Positions 8,028 through 19,751 of a stretch of DNA of 64,000 nt are shown here, piece by piece. The notes below the pieces were generated by a model. That model was not told the origin of the DNA. It made no database searches and worked only from the letters and a program-made list of their open reading frames with translations. The position numbers and the translations under genes were made by a program. Source of the stretch: an uncultured Chitinophaga sp. Its GTDB lineage: Bacteria; Bacteroidota; Bacteroidia; Chitinophagales; Chitinophagaceae. The DNA is taken from contig NZ_CAMLHC010000030.1 in the NCBI RefSeq assembly GCF_946479755.1, forward strand, positions 1-64,000, read 5' to 3'. How positions within the stretch are numbered: position 1 is the first letter of the stretch; each line of letters opens with the position of its first letter.

Positions 8028-9020
8028 TTAGCCCAGATCGATTTCTGTATTGTCGCCGATGTTAAGGCTCTGGCTAAGGCCGCGGATATTGGCATCGCTG
8101 CCGATCAGCGAAGACTTCAGCACCACTTCATACAGGTTGCTGAACGAACCGATAATAGAGTCTTTTACGATGGAGTAGTTGATCACCGTATTATCGCCTA
8201 CGGCCACGTTAGGGCCGATGATGGAGTTCTTGATATTACACCCTTCCCCGATGCTTACGGGCGGTATGATAATAGTGTTTTCATACGGCAGCACCGGATT
8301 ATTGGCCAGTTTGTATTTCTTCAGCAGGATAGCATTGGTTTCCAGCAGGGTATCCTTACGGCCGCAGTCAAACCAGTTGATCACCTTGAAGGCGTTAAAA
8401 CGTACGCCATGCTCAATCATACATTCCAGCGCGTCCGTGAGCTGAAACTCATCATGTGACTTGATATGATTGTCTATATTGGCTTGCAGGCATTCATACA
8501 GCTGCGTGCTTTCTTTGATCTTGTAAAGGCCTACCAGCGCGAGGTTGGACTTAGGGATCTGCGGTTTTTCCACCACCCGGGTGATCTTTCCGCTTTCATC
8601 CAGTTCCGCCACGCCGAAGTTGCGCGGATCATCCACTTTTTTCAATCCCAGTACGGAATAAGGAGAAGAGACCACTTCTTTGAAGTCACATTCACAGATG
8701 GTATCGCCCAGTACGATCAGCACTTCATCGCTGCCTACCACTTCACGTGTCAGCAGGATAGCATGACCTGTACCTTCGCGGCTGTTTTGCTGCACGAAGT
8801 GGCAGGTCAGCTGCGGGTATTTCTTTTCAACGTAGTGCTGGATTTTTTCCCCCAGATACCCTACCACAAAAACGAATTCCGTGATGCCCGCTTCTACCAG
8901 CTGATCCACAATAATACTCAGTATGGTCCTGCCGGCTAAAGGGATAAGTGCTTTGGGTTGTGTATATGTATGTGGCCTGAGCTTAGTGCCTGCCCCGGCC
9001 ACGGGTATTATTGCCTTCAT
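8028..9020 (-). CDS. Sugar-phosphate nucleotidyltransferase with hexapeptide-repeat tail
   Basis: Transfers a nucleotidyl group to a sugar-1-phosphate to make an NDP-sugar (330 aa, cytosolic). The N-terminal Rossmann-like domain has the signature PVAGAGTKLRPHT followed by PKALIPLAG and the metal-binding VLGDTICECD near residue 110. Residues about 245-325 carry isoleucine-rich hexapeptide repeats typical of a left-handed beta-helix (IGEGCNI, IGPNVAVGDN, IGSDANI). Lys replaces the common Arg in the GxGTRLRP signature. The exact sugar (glucose-1-phosphate and dTTP or UTP, or mannose-1-phosphate) cannot be decided. It probably leads the operon with the FabK-like gene. Confidence 0.88.
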   Translation of the reverse strand: MKAIIPVAGAGTKLRPHTYTQPKALIPLAGRTILSIIVDQLVEAGITEFVFVVGYLGEKIQHYVEKKYPQLTCHFVQQNSREGTGHAILLTREVVGSDEVLIVLGDTICECDFKEVVSSPYSVLGLKKVDDPRNFGVAELDESGKITRVVEKPQIPKSNLALVGLYKIKESTQLYECLQANIDNHIKSHDEFQLTDALECMIEHGVRFNAFKVINWFDCGRKDTLLETNAILLKKYKLANNPVLPYENTIIIPPVSIGEGCNIKNSIIGPNVAVGDNTVINYSIVKDSIIGSFSNLYEVVLKSSLIGSDANIRGLSQSLNIGDNTEIDLG

Positions 9021-9073
9021 GTAGTTGTAGTTAGGATAAGCTCCGAATGCCGCGAAAATAGGACAAATTATGA

Positions 9074-9158
9074 AGATTTAGGGATTTTGGCCATAACAGA
9101 TGTGCGAATTTTAACATTCAAAAACACAAAATTCACCATTCTTAAAATCCCTGAATCT
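9074..9158. repeat. 15-bp inverted repeat in the divergent intergenic region
   Basis: AGATTTAGGGATTTT (9074-9088) and AAAATCCCTGAATCT (9144-9158) are complementary at 14 of 15 positions, separated by 55 nt between the divergent nucleotidyltransferase and glyA genes. Function is unknown. Confidence 0.45.
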
Positions 9159-9163
9159 CTGAA

Positions 9164-9194
9164 TTGCATTTGATCGGGAGTTATTCTAAATTTG
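9164..9194 (+). promoter_or_regulatory. glyA promoter
   Basis: TTG (9164-9166), a 20-nt spacer and TAAATTTG (9187-9194) match the Bacteroidota consensus exactly. The glyA ATG follows 19 nt after the -7 box, giving a very short leader. Confidence 0.75.
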
Positions 9195-9213
9195 CAGCAA
9201 ATTTTAAGGCATC

Positions 9214-10491
9214 ATGCAAAGAGACCAGCAAATATTTGATATTATCCGCCAGGAATTGGAGCGTCAGCGCCATGGCATCGAATTGATCGCATCTGAAAAC
9301 TTTACCAGCTTGCAGGTAATGCAGGCCATGGGTAATGTGATGACGAATAAATACGCCGAAGGCTATCCTGGCAAAAGATACTACGCAGGCTGCGAAATCG
9401 TGGACCAGAGCGAACAACTGGCCATTGACAGAGCTAAACAAATATTTGGGGCTGCTTATGCCAACGTACAACCTCACTCCGGAGCACAGGCCAACGCCGC
9501 GGTGATGCTCGCCATCCTGCAGCCCGGTGATAAAATCCTCGGTCTGGACCTCAGCATGGGCGGTCACCTGACCCACGGTTCCGCTGTAAACTACTCCGGA
9601 AAGCTTTATGAGCCTCATTTCTATGGCGTGAATAAAGAAACCGGTCTCGTAGAATACGATAAAATGGAAGAAATCGCCAACCGCGAAAAACCCAAACTGA
9701 TCGTATGCGGCGCCTCTGCCTACAGCCGTGACTGGGATTATAAACGTATCCGCGAAATCGCAGACCAGGTAGGCGCTTTCGTACTGGCTGACATCGCACA
9801 TCCTGCCGGCCTTATCGCCAAAGGACTGCTCAACTCACCGTTTGAACACTGCCACTTCGTAACCACTACCACCCATAAAACACTGCGTGGTCCCCGCGGT
9901 GGTATGATCATGATGGGCAAAGACTTCGAAAATCCTTTCGGCCTGAAAACCCCGAAAGGCGAAATCCGCCTCATGAGCTCCCTCATCGATACCGCTGTAT
10001 TCCCCGGTATCCAGGGCGGTCCGCTCGAACACGTCATCGCTGCCAAAGCCGTGTCTTTCTTCGAAATCCTGTCTGACGAATACGACGTATACGCCAAACA
10101 GATCCTGAAAAACGCACAGTCTATGGCTAAAAGCTTCGTAAACAGGGGCTACCAGATCATCAGCGGCGGTACAGACAACCACCTCATGCTGATAGACCTG
10201 CGTAATAAAAATATCTCCGGTAAAAAAGCCGAACAAACCCTGGTGAAAGCAGAGATCACTGCCAACAAAAACATGGTGCCGTTCGACGATAAATCCGCCT
10301 TCATCACCTCCGGTATCCGTGTAGGCGTTCCCGCCATCACTACCCGCGGTCTGAAAGAAGGTCATATGGAGCAGATCGTTGACTGGATCGATCAGCTGCT
10401 CATGGATGCTGATAATGAAGCCCTCATCACCAAAGTAAGAGGTGAAGTAAATGGTTTCATGCAGCAGTTCCCGCTGTATCCGGAACTCTAA
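9214..10491 (+). CDS. glyA: Serine hydroxymethyltransferase
   Basis: PLP enzyme interconverting serine plus tetrahydrofolate with glycine plus 5,10-methylene-tetrahydrofolate, the main one-carbon source. The 425 residues match the family length and start [12 protein letters not shown]. The PLP lysine sits in [13 protein letters not shown] (about 224-236) and the conserved [13 protein letters not shown] occurs near residue 50. It is monocistronic, with a consensus promoter and a perfect intrinsic terminator. Confidence 0.98.
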   Translation: MQRDQQIFDIIRQELERQRHGIELIASENFTSLQVMQAMGNVMTNKYAEGYPGKRYYAGCEIVDQSEQLAIDRAKQIFGAAYANVQPHSGAQANAAVMLAILQPGDKILGLDLSMGGHLTHGSAVNYSGKLYEPHFYGVNKETGLVEYDKMEEIANREKPKLIVCGASAYSRDWDYKRIREIADQVGAFVLADIAHPAGLIAKGLLNSPFEHCHFVTTTTHKTLRGPRGGMIMMGKDFENPFGLKTPKGEIRLMSSLIDTAVFPGIQGGPLEHVIAAKAVSFFEILSDEYDVYAKQILKNAQSMAKSFVNRGYQIISGGTDNHLMLIDLRNKNISGKKAEQTLVKAEITANKNMVPFDDKSAFITSGIRVGVPAITTRGLKEGHMEQIVDWIDQLLMDADNEALITKVRGEVNGFMQQFPLYPEL

Positions 10492-10513
10492 GAAGATCAC
10501 ATACACCTTATAG

Positions 10514-10542
10514 AAGGCTGACCTCACCGGTCAGCCTTTTTT
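10514..10542 (+). terminator. glyA intrinsic terminator
   Basis: Stem AAGGCTGACC (10514-10523) / GGTCAGCCTT (10529-10538), 5-nt loop, followed by a T-run (10537-10542). Confidence 0.92.
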
Positions 10543-10646
10543 GTTCCAGGTGGTATAAGCCCCCAAACCTGGCTCCCGGGGTCATTGCCATATCATTTTC
10601 ACCCACCCGTTTTAAAAAGCCCTCCCGTCTCCCCCCAAAAAAAAAT

Positions 10647-10677
10647 TTTGATTTATGACCGAAAGTTGTACTTTCAC
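10647..10677 (+). promoter_or_regulatory. Probable promoter of the YtrA-type operon
   Basis: TTTTG (10647-10651), an 18-nt spacer and TACTTTCA (10670-10677) resemble TTTG/TAnnTTTG, with the last two bases off consensus. The palindromic operator begins 2 nt after it, over the expected transcription start. Confidence 0.5.
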
Positions 10678-10678
10678 A

Positions 10679-10702
10679 GTGTACTAGTTAAGTAGTACAC
10701 TA
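10679..10702. promoter_or_regulatory. 24-bp palindromic operator, probable GntR/YtrA site
   Basis: Arms AGTGTACTA (10679-10687) and TAGTACACT (10694-10702) are perfect inverted repeats around GTTAAG. Only one base pair of the 24-bp site breaks symmetry. It sits just downstream of the putative -7 box and 11 nt before the first gene of an operon encoding a YtrA-type GntR protein. Repression by blocking transcription start is the expected mode; the pairing of regulator and site is inference. Confidence 0.75.
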
Positions 10703-10713
10703 AATCACACGAT

Positions 10714-11547
10714 ATGATTAACATCCAATCCCTGAAATTCAGCTACCGCCCCAACAGGCCCCTGTTCGAGGATCTCAGCCTCCGGCTGGAAGCAGGTCAT
10801 ATATATGGCCTCCTCGGCAAAAACGGCGCTGGCAAGTCCACCCTGCTCAAACAGATAGCCGGTTTGTTATTCCCCGACGGGGGCGCCTGTGAGGTAATGG
10901 GTTATAAAACAGCGAATAGACAGCCGGCCTTCCTCCGGGAAATATTCCTCGTACCGGAAGAGTTCAACCTGCCTAAAATCAGCATCCGCACTTACGTAAA
11001 GGCGAACGCCCCTTTTTATCCCCGTTTCGATGAACAGGCCTTTTACAGTTACCTGAAAGAATTCGCTATTCCGCAGGACCAGCAGCTGACCAACATGTCT
11101 TACGGCCAGAAGAAAAAAGTCATTATCAGCTTTGCACTGGCGGCCAATACCAAAGTGCTGATCATGGACGAGCCTACCAACGGCCTCGATATCCCATCCA
11201 AAAGCCAGTTCCGCAAAGTAATGGCGGCCGCCGTTACCGACGACAAGTGTATGGTGATATCCACGCACCAGGTAAGAGACCTCGACAACCTGATAGACAA
11301 CATCGTCATCATCGACGACCACAAAATCATCTTCCACCAGGACGTAGGTACGGTAACGGATAAACTAAGCTTCAAACTATTGGCCCAGCTGGACGACCGC
11401 CTGCCGATACTATATGCAGACAGTAGCCTCCGCGGTCATTCCGTGATCATGAAAAATGAAAACATGGAACAAAGCAAGATCGATATGGAGCTGCTGTTCA
11501 ACGCTATCCTCTCCAACCGCCAACCCATTCAAGAACTTTTTAACTGA
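10714..11547 (+). CDS. ABC transporter ATP-binding protein of YtrA-type operon
   Basis: ATPase subunit (277 aa) with Walker A GKNGAGKST (about 35-43), signature MSYGQKKKVI, Walker B VLIMDEPTNGLD and switch His in STHQVRD. It is the first gene of a tight operon (spacings 8, 11 and 1 bp) whose third gene is a YtrA-type GntR regulator. In Firmicutes this arrangement is linked to cell-envelope stress or antibiotic response. The partner membrane protein is presumably the 267-aa product downstream. Confidence 0.92.
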   Translation: MINIQSLKFSYRPNRPLFEDLSLRLEAGHIYGLLGKNGAGKSTLLKQIAGLLFPDGGACEVMGYKTANRQPAFLREIFLVPEEFNLPKISIRTYVKANAPFYPRFDEQAFYSYLKEFAIPQDQQLTNMSYGQKKKVIISFALAANTKVLIMDEPTNGLDIPSKSQFRKVMAAAVTDDKCMVISTHQVRDLDNLIDNIVIIDDHKIIFHQDVGTVTDKLSFKLLAQLDDRLPILYADSSLRGHSVIMKNENMEQSKIDMELLFNAILSNRQPIQELFN

Positions 11548-11555
11548 TAAAACCC

Positions 11556-12359
11556 ATGCAATCTAACAACGTACTGGATTTCCGCCGCCTGGGCTATTAT
11601 TTCCAATACCATATACTCGCCTCATGGAAATCGTATTTGCTGGGAGCACTCTCCATCTTTGGCTTGCTGATGGTGATTCCGGCCTTTATGCTGCTCACCG
11701 GTAATTGTCCGCGGGAACTGAGTGAAGTCGTCGGCTTCTATTATTTCGGTCTTTTCTTCGGAGGCCTGTTGTTTACCAGCATGGCTTTCAGCGAGCTGGC
11801 CAGCAAAGAAAAAGGAGCGCAGTTTCTGATGTTGCCCGCCTCCCATTTTGAGAAATTCATCACCATTTTCCTGATCACCACGGTTGGTTACCTCCTCGTT
11901 TATCATATCGCTGCCTATGCGGCATTGCTGTTTCTCAACAAGGTATCGCTTATCAGAAACGAAACTTCTTTACAGCTCGACTGGAGTTTTCTGACCAAAG
12001 AAGACGGCCATATCTATATCTACTACGCCTATCTTTTCTGCCATGCGCTGTTTTTACTGGGGGCCATCTACTTCGCCCGGCTGGCCTTTATCAAAACACT
12101 GGTGGCCACGCTCGTTTGCCTCGCAGGCCTCTATCTGCTGAACACACTGTTCGTCTGGATACTGTTTGCCGGCCATATGGAGACACCTTTTCAAAACGCG
12201 CCTTTTATTCTCGTAGGGGTCCACGACGGCATGTATAAATCGAATGTATACGTGATCTCAGAAAAAATGATCAACGGTTATATATTCAGCGCACAATACC
12301 TGCTGGCGCCTGCTCTCTGGACCATCGCCTATTTCCGGCTAAAAGACAAGGAAATCTAA
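11556..12359 (+). CDS. Multi-pass membrane protein, probable ABC permease
   Basis: A 267-aa hydrophobic protein with about six to seven predicted membrane spans (around 25-50, 60-80, 100-125, 150-180, 190-205 and 240-258). No characterised family is recognised by eye. Its position directly after an orphan ABC ATPase, with 8 bp between them, makes it the likely permease. The conserved-looking segment ASKEKGAQFLMLPAS in a cytosolic loop after span 2 resembles the coupling region of ABC-2-like permeases seen in similar Bacteroidota operons. Confidence 0.7.
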   Translation: MQSNNVLDFRRLGYYFQYHILASWKSYLLGALSIFGLLMVIPAFMLLTGNCPRELSEVVGFYYFGLFFGGLLFTSMAFSELASKEKGAQFLMLPASHFEKFITIFLITTVGYLLVYHIAAYAALLFLNKVSLIRNETSLQLDWSFLTKEDGHIYIYYAYLFCHALFLLGAIYFARLAFIKTLVATLVCLAGLYLLNTLFVWILFAGHMETPFQNAPFILVGVHDGMYKSNVYVISEKMINGYIFSAQYLLAPALWTIAYFRLKDKEI

Positions 12360-12370
12360 AACATCGCGAC

Positions 12371-12742
12371 ATGGAATTCAAAGACTCTCAAGCCATTTAT
12401 CTGCAGATTGCAGACTATATATGCGAACAGGTGCTGTTGAACAAGTGGCAACCGGAAGAACGCATTCCTTCAGTGAGGGAACTGGCCGTTCAGCTGGAAG
12501 TCAACCCCAACACCGTCATGCGCACCTGTGAACTGCTCCAGCAGCAGGAGATCATCTCCAACAAAAGAGGTATCGGCTATTTCATCCACCCGGACGCTGT
12601 TAAAAAAATCAGGCAGTTTAAAAAAGATTCGTTTATCTCCAACGAGCTGCCCAGCCTTTTCCGCAGCATGTACCTGCTGGATATTGATGTGGATGAACTG
12701 AAACCGTATTACGAAAAATTCAAAAAATCTAATTTCAGATAA
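12371..12742 (+). CDS. GntR family regulator, YtrA subfamily
   Basis: Short (123 aa) GntR protein. The winged helix-turn-helix (about 1-75) has the family signature YLQIADYICEQV and RIPSVRELAVQLEVNPNTV, with an abbreviated C-terminal dimerisation tail instead of a ligand-binding domain, as in YtrA. It probably represses its own operon through the 24-bp palindrome upstream of the first gene. It is co-transcribed with the ABC pair and ends 1 bp before the next start. Confidence 0.92.
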   Translation: MEFKDSQAIYLQIADYICEQVLLNKWQPEERIPSVRELAVQLEVNPNTVMRTCELLQQQEIISNKRGIGYFIHPDAVKKIRQFKKDSFISNELPSLFRSMYLLDIDVDELKPYYEKFKKSNFR

Positions 12743-12743
12743 C

Positions 12744-13505
12744 ATGAAAACCAGCAATAAATTATTACTCGGCTTCCTGGGCGCACTCGTGTTATTGATG
12801 CTGTGCACCGATATTGTGCTGCGTGCCAATTACAGCAAAGGGATCACCAATGTCAACTCCGGCGGACCACGGGATTATGGGGCTCCCACTACGATAACGC
12901 TGCAACCGTTCCAGATAGTGAAAGTAGAAACTGTTTCCGGTCAGCCCCAGCATGATAGTATCCGTTCTGTCAGGGTCAAACAAATCAAAACGGTGGATGG
13001 CAACACCAGTGGCACCAGCGAAACAACGGTTACCAGCACCTGGCCCACAGGCTTCCTGCGCATAAAACCTGACGAAAAATATACGCTGACCAAATATGGT
13101 CCCGACAGTGTATTGGTCCGCTACGCCGCCGACACCCTGATCCTCACTGTTATCAACTCCGGTGACCTGGAACTGAAAGCCCCGGCTATCCAACAGGTCA
13201 TTGCCCCCTCCTCGCATCTGCGGTTCAACGATATGAAGTCACCTTCACTGATCGTTACCACAGGACCTAAAGCGGAAACGTACTTTTCCAACAGTCAGAT
13301 AGGTGTCCTTTCCTTTTCCGGCGGTCGTGAAAGCAATCTCGTTATTGATGAGGCAACGAAGATCGACAGTGTGAACATTCTCCTGGCCAAGGGCTCCCGG
13401 CTTGAATTCCAGGGCTCTTACGAGCGGGGCAACATGCAGCTGGACAGCCTGCGGGAAATCAATCTTTCCCAGAAGGTACTGCAGCGGATCAAAGAAATAA
13501 AATAG
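12744..13505 (+). CDS. N-terminally anchored periplasmic protein of the YtrA operon
   Basis: A 253-aa protein of unknown function with an N-terminal hydrophobic helix (about 7-27, LLLGFLGALVLLMLCTDIVL) that is a signal anchor or uncleaved signal. A periplasmic beta-rich domain follows. The second half, with repeated short strands such as LILTVINSGDLELKAP and a run of Leu/Ile/Val alternation, looks like a beta-helix similar in style to the DUF2807 (GIN) adhesin-like domain; that is only a resemblance. Co-transcription with the exporter and regulator suggests it senses or supports the same envelope function. Confidence 0.7.
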   Translation: MKTSNKLLLGFLGALVLLMLCTDIVLRANYSKGITNVNSGGPRDYGAPTTITLQPFQIVKVETVSGQPQHDSIRSVRVKQIKTVDGNTSGTSETTVTSTWPTGFLRIKPDEKYTLTKYGPDSVLVRYAADTLILTVINSGDLELKAPAIQQVIAPSSHLRFNDMKSPSLIVTTGPKAETYFSNSQIGVLSFSGGRESNLVIDEATKIDSVNILLAKGSRLEFQGSYERGNMQLDSLREINLSQKVLQRIKEIK

Positions 13506-13603
13506 CGACTAACGTTAAGGATTATACGATTTATGATTTTACTTCATACCACGGGGAAGACTCTTCATTCATCCTCCTGTCATCACAAAAGAATCGAAAT
13601 AAA

Positions 13604-13633
13604 AAAGCGTCCCGATGTTTATCAGGACGCTTT
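13604..13633. terminator. Bidirectional terminator
   Basis: Stem AAAGCGTCC (13604-13612) / GGACGCTTT (13625-13633), 12-nt loop, with A-rich and T-rich flanks on both sides. It serves the convergent YtrA operon and the M20 gene. Confidence 0.85.
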
Positions 13634-13656
13634 CTTTTTATGATGCCTTATTTATC

Positions 13657-14832
13657 TCAGAACCGGGTGGCCAGGTAAGCCATGGTACCCATTCCTATTT
13701 CAATTGCTCTTTCATCTACATCGAAAGTAGGCGTATGTACGCCGGAGGTGATTCCTTTTTCTTTGTTGCCGGTACCCAGCCGGAAGAAGCAGGCCGGTAC
13801 GATCTGTGAATAAAACGCGAAGTCTTCCGCGCCCATACGCAGCTCTGTGTCTTCCACCTGCTCTTTACCGATATAATCTTCCGCCAGTTGCCTGGCTTTG
13901 GCGGTCACCACTTCGTTGTTATACAGGGTAGGATAACCTACAAGAATATCAATGTCGATCTCGGCACCTGTCGCTTCCGCAATGCCGGCCGCCTGTTTGC
14001 GGATCAGCTCATGCGCTTTAAAACGCCAGGTTTCGTCCATCGCCCTGAAAGTGCCCATCAGCTTTACTTCGCTGGGGATCACATTGGTAGTGAAACCACC
14101 GTTGAAAGCGCAGATAGACAGTACGGACGGGGAGAACGGGTTGTTGTTGCGGGAAATCACCTGTTGCAGGCTGACCACCAGCTGCGACGCTACCAGGATA
14201 GTGTCTACAGTAAGATGTGGCTGGGCGGCATGCCCGCCTTTGCTTTTCACGGTGATATAAATCTCGTCAGCGCTGGCCATGTATTTACCGGCGCAGAATC
14301 CCAGCTTGCCGGTCTCCATGGAAGGATGTACGTGCAAGCCCAGGATAGCGTCCGGACGGGGATTTTCCAGTGCGCCTTCCTCGATCATGATGCTGGCGCC
14401 GCCGGGATGTTTTTCTTCGCCGGGCTGGAACAGGATCTTGATTGTTCCTTCCAGCTCGTCTTTCAGCTCATGCAATATTTTGGTAGCGCCCAATACCACG
14501 GTAGTATGTACGTCGTGGCCGCAGGCGTGCATAATGCCGTTGTTCACAGACTTATACGCCACATCGTTGGCCTCGTTGATGGGCAGCGCATCGATGTCTG
14601 CCCGGAGGGCGATCGTCCTGGAAGCAGGATTTTTACCTTCTATCAGCGCGATAACGCCGGTACCGGCGATGCCCGCTTTATAGGGCACTCCAAATTTATC
14701 CAGTTGCTGCTGGATAAATTCGGAGGTTTTATATTCCTGGAAAGATAATTCGGGATGGGAGTGAATATGACGCCTGATGTCTATAAATGCAGGTGCATAG
14801 GCTTTGGCCAGCTCTTTAATACGGTTCTTCAT
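13657..14832 (-). CDS. M20 family amidohydrolase (HipO-like)
   Basis: Di-metal amidohydrolase/carboxypeptidase (391 aa) that removes N-acyl groups or cleaves peptides, as in hippurate hydrolase and N-acyl-amino-acid amidohydrolases. Metal-binding motifs are HACGHDVHTT (about 100-109), the catalytic Glu pair in PGEEKHPGGA and the His in LGLHVHP; residues about 185-300 form the dimerisation lid. No signal peptide is seen. Its first 17 bases overlap the end of the SPOR gene, so the two are translationally coupled. The acyl substrate is unknown. Confidence 0.92.
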   Translation of the reverse strand: MKNRIKELAKAYAPAFIDIRRHIHSHPELSFQEYKTSEFIQQQLDKFGVPYKAGIAGTGVIALIEGKNPASRTIALRADIDALPINEANDVAYKSVNNGIMHACGHDVHTTVVLGATKILHELKDELEGTIKILFQPGEEKHPGGASIMIEEGALENPRPDAILGLHVHPSMETGKLGFCAGKYMASADEIYITVKSKGGHAAQPHLTVDTILVASQLVVSLQQVISRNNNPFSPSVLSICAFNGGFTTNVIPSEVKLMGTFRAMDETWRFKAHELIRKQAAGIAEATGAEIDIDILVGYPTLYNNEVVTAKARQLAEDYIGKEQVEDTELRMGAEDFAFYSQIVPACFFRLGTGNKEKGITSGVHTPTFDVDERAIEIGMGTMAYLATRF

Positions 14833-15256
14833 TCGACAGTTCTTTATCCGGTGACACGTTGATGATGGCTGGAACTACAAATACGCCGCCTGAAAAGAGG
14901 CTGGAGAGCTTGTCGCGCAACTCGCTGGCTTCCTCGCGGGATTTGAAATCGCCTACGCGCACTTTAAAATAGGGGGCCTGATAATCGAGGTACGTGCGAT
15001 AATCGCTGTACAGCTGCATTACCCGGGCTTTAGCTTCATTGGCATCGCCGCGCTTGTTGGTGGAGATCACCTGTACCCGGAAACCGGATTGGTTGCGGAT
15101 GGCCAGGGTGTTGATGTAGATCTGTTTTTTGATCAGCACGTCCAACCGGCTATCCTTGATCACTTTTACCGAACCATTGCCGGACATGGTATAGTCCTGC
15201 GCCATGGCCCAGCTACTTCCCAACAGGCAGCACACCAGGATGAATAATTTTTGCAT
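14816..15256 (-). CDS. SPOR-domain periplasmic protein
   Basis: A 146-aa exported protein with signal peptide (MQKLFILVCCLLGSSWAMAQ, cleavage about residue 20) and a SPOR domain (about 57-135) beginning SGFRVQVIST and containing FKVRVGDFKSREEA. SPOR domains bind denuded glycan strands of peptidoglycan, often at division sites. It sits between deoC upstream (20 bp) and the M20 gene, which it overlaps by 17 bp. A role in wall turnover is inference from the domain. Confidence 0.85.
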   Translation of the reverse strand: MQKLFILVCCLLGSSWAMAQDYTMSGNGSVKVIKDSRLDVLIKKQIYINTLAIRNQSGFRVQVISTNKRGDANEAKARVMQLYSDYRTYLDYQAPYFKVRVGDFKSREEASELRDKLSSLFSGGVFVVPAIINVSPDKELSNEEPY

Positions 15257-15276
15257 GAATACTGTATAATTAAAAA

Positions 15277-15954
15277 TTAATAATCAGAATGAGCAGTGTC
15301 TTCTCCGCCTTCCTTCACAATCTGAACACTGGCGCTGGCCCCGATGCGGGTGGCGCCTGCTGCTATCAGCTCCTCCGCAAAAGCAAAGGTACGAATACCG
15401 CCGGAAGCTTTAATCTGTATATTCTCCGGCAGGTTGGCCCTCATCAGCTTCACCGCTTCCACGGTAGCGCCTTTCTCAGCATAACCGGTGGAGGTTTTCA
15501 CAAAATCCACCCCGTATTTACTGTAGAGCTGGCAGCATTTGACGATTTCTTCTTCCAATAATATGCCACTTTCGATGATCACTTTGATCACTTTTTTCTT
15601 TTCCCGGACGATATACATCAGGTTGGCGATCTCTTTTTCGAGATATTCCCAGTCATTGTTTTTAACCGCGGAGATATTGATCACCACATCCAGCTCGTCG
15701 GCGCCGTCTACAATGGCCAGCACTGTTTCTGCCACTTTCGCTTCGATGGCGGAATAGCCGAACGGGAACCCGATAACGGTGGCTACTTTGGTATTGGTAG
15801 CGCCCAGGAACTGTTTGGCTACTTTCACATAGGGCGGGGGCACACAGGCAGCGGCAAAATCGTATTCCACGCATTCCATGCACAGCTTTTTCACATCATC
15901 CAGCGTGGTAGTGGGTTTCAAAATCGTATGGTCTATGTATCGGTTTATCTTCAT
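15277..15954 (-). CDS. deoC: Deoxyribose-phosphate aldolase
   Basis: Class I aldolase splitting 2-deoxyribose-5-phosphate into glyceraldehyde-3-phosphate and acetaldehyde in nucleoside salvage (225 aa). The Schiff-base lysine lies in DFVKTSTGY, with a second catalytic Lys in IKASGGIRT and the acidic residue in ELDVVIN; the start IDHTILKP is typical. I start at the ATG at 15954. A frame extension to a TTG at 15978 would overlap a TATTTTTG promoter box and adds a non-homologous leader. Likely first gene of deoC - SPOR - amidohydrolase. Confidence 0.95.
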   Translation of the reverse strand: MKINRYIDHTILKPTTTLDDVKKLCMECVEYDFAAACVPPPYVKVAKQFLGATNTKVATVIGFPFGYSAIEAKVAETVLAIVDGADELDVVINISAVKNNDWEYLEKEIANLMYIVREKKKVIKVIIESGILLEEEIVKCCQLYSKYGVDFVKTSTGYAEKGATVEAVKLMRANLPENIQIKASGGIRTFAFAEELIAAGATRIGASASVQIVKEGGEDTAHSDY

Positions 15955-15975
15955 GATCGTTGTGTAAATCGAAGC

Positions 15976-15983
15976 CAAAAATA
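15976..15983 (-). promoter_or_regulatory. -7 box of the deoC operon
   Basis: Reverse-strand TATTTTTG matches TAnnTTTG exactly, 21 nt before the chosen deoC ATG. No convincing -33 element at the usual distance was found. Confidence 0.5.
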
Positions 15984-16022
15984 AACAATTACCGCATGAG
16001 AACGGAAACCTGCAAAAATAAA

Positions 16023-16068
16023 GCGGATTACGTATTTCACATTTGAGAATGCTACATCCGTAATCCGC
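16023..16068 (-). terminator. secA terminator
   Basis: Stem GCGGATTACG (16023-16032) / CGTAATCCGC (16059-16068). On the reverse strand it is followed by TTTATTTTT. It lies between the secA stop and the deoC promoter. Confidence 0.75.
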
Positions 16069-16093
16069 CTTCGTTATGTTGTAAAATCAACTG

Positions 16094-19411
<3,318 letters not shown>

Positions 19412-19751
19412 GTTGAATGTTTAATTACGAATTACAATTTTAGTTTCTGTAACATCTCCCCGTCCTGAAGCTATGTCAGTTGGTTTTTCCTTTCTACCAG
19501 CCTGTGGCGCGAAGGCTGCGGGCGAAGTTGTTGGATAGACGGAGAATACCAGTTACTCAAATATTATGCTTGGAAAAGCAGGGCTGCCAAGCTGTCAGTT
19601 TTGTTGTAGCCGCTTTATCAAGGAGGGTAAAATTAGGAATAAATTCGGGGAAATGAAGGGATTTAGGCGGGAATTCCATCGATAATTGAGAATAACGGAC
19701 TTACAGGGAGGATATAGTAAAACTCCCTGCAAATCCGTCACATAAAGGCTT
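19412..19751. other. Intergenic region between secA and the PKD-like gene
   Basis: Holds the secA upstream region, including a reverse-strand near-match to the -7 box (TAAAATTG) and a short TAATTACGAATTACAATTT segment (19422-19440) related to the repeat at 50.2 kb. No gene or convincing terminator for the PKD-like gene was recognised. Confidence 0.5.

Noticed and set aside
10543..10640. Riboswitch upstream of the YtrA operon
   Set aside because: No known aptamer-like pairing was recognised; the visible control element is the 24-bp palindrome.
15955..15978. Extended deoC start at a TTG
   Set aside because: Would overlap the TATTTTTG promoter box and adds a leader not seen in the family; ATG 15954 preferred.
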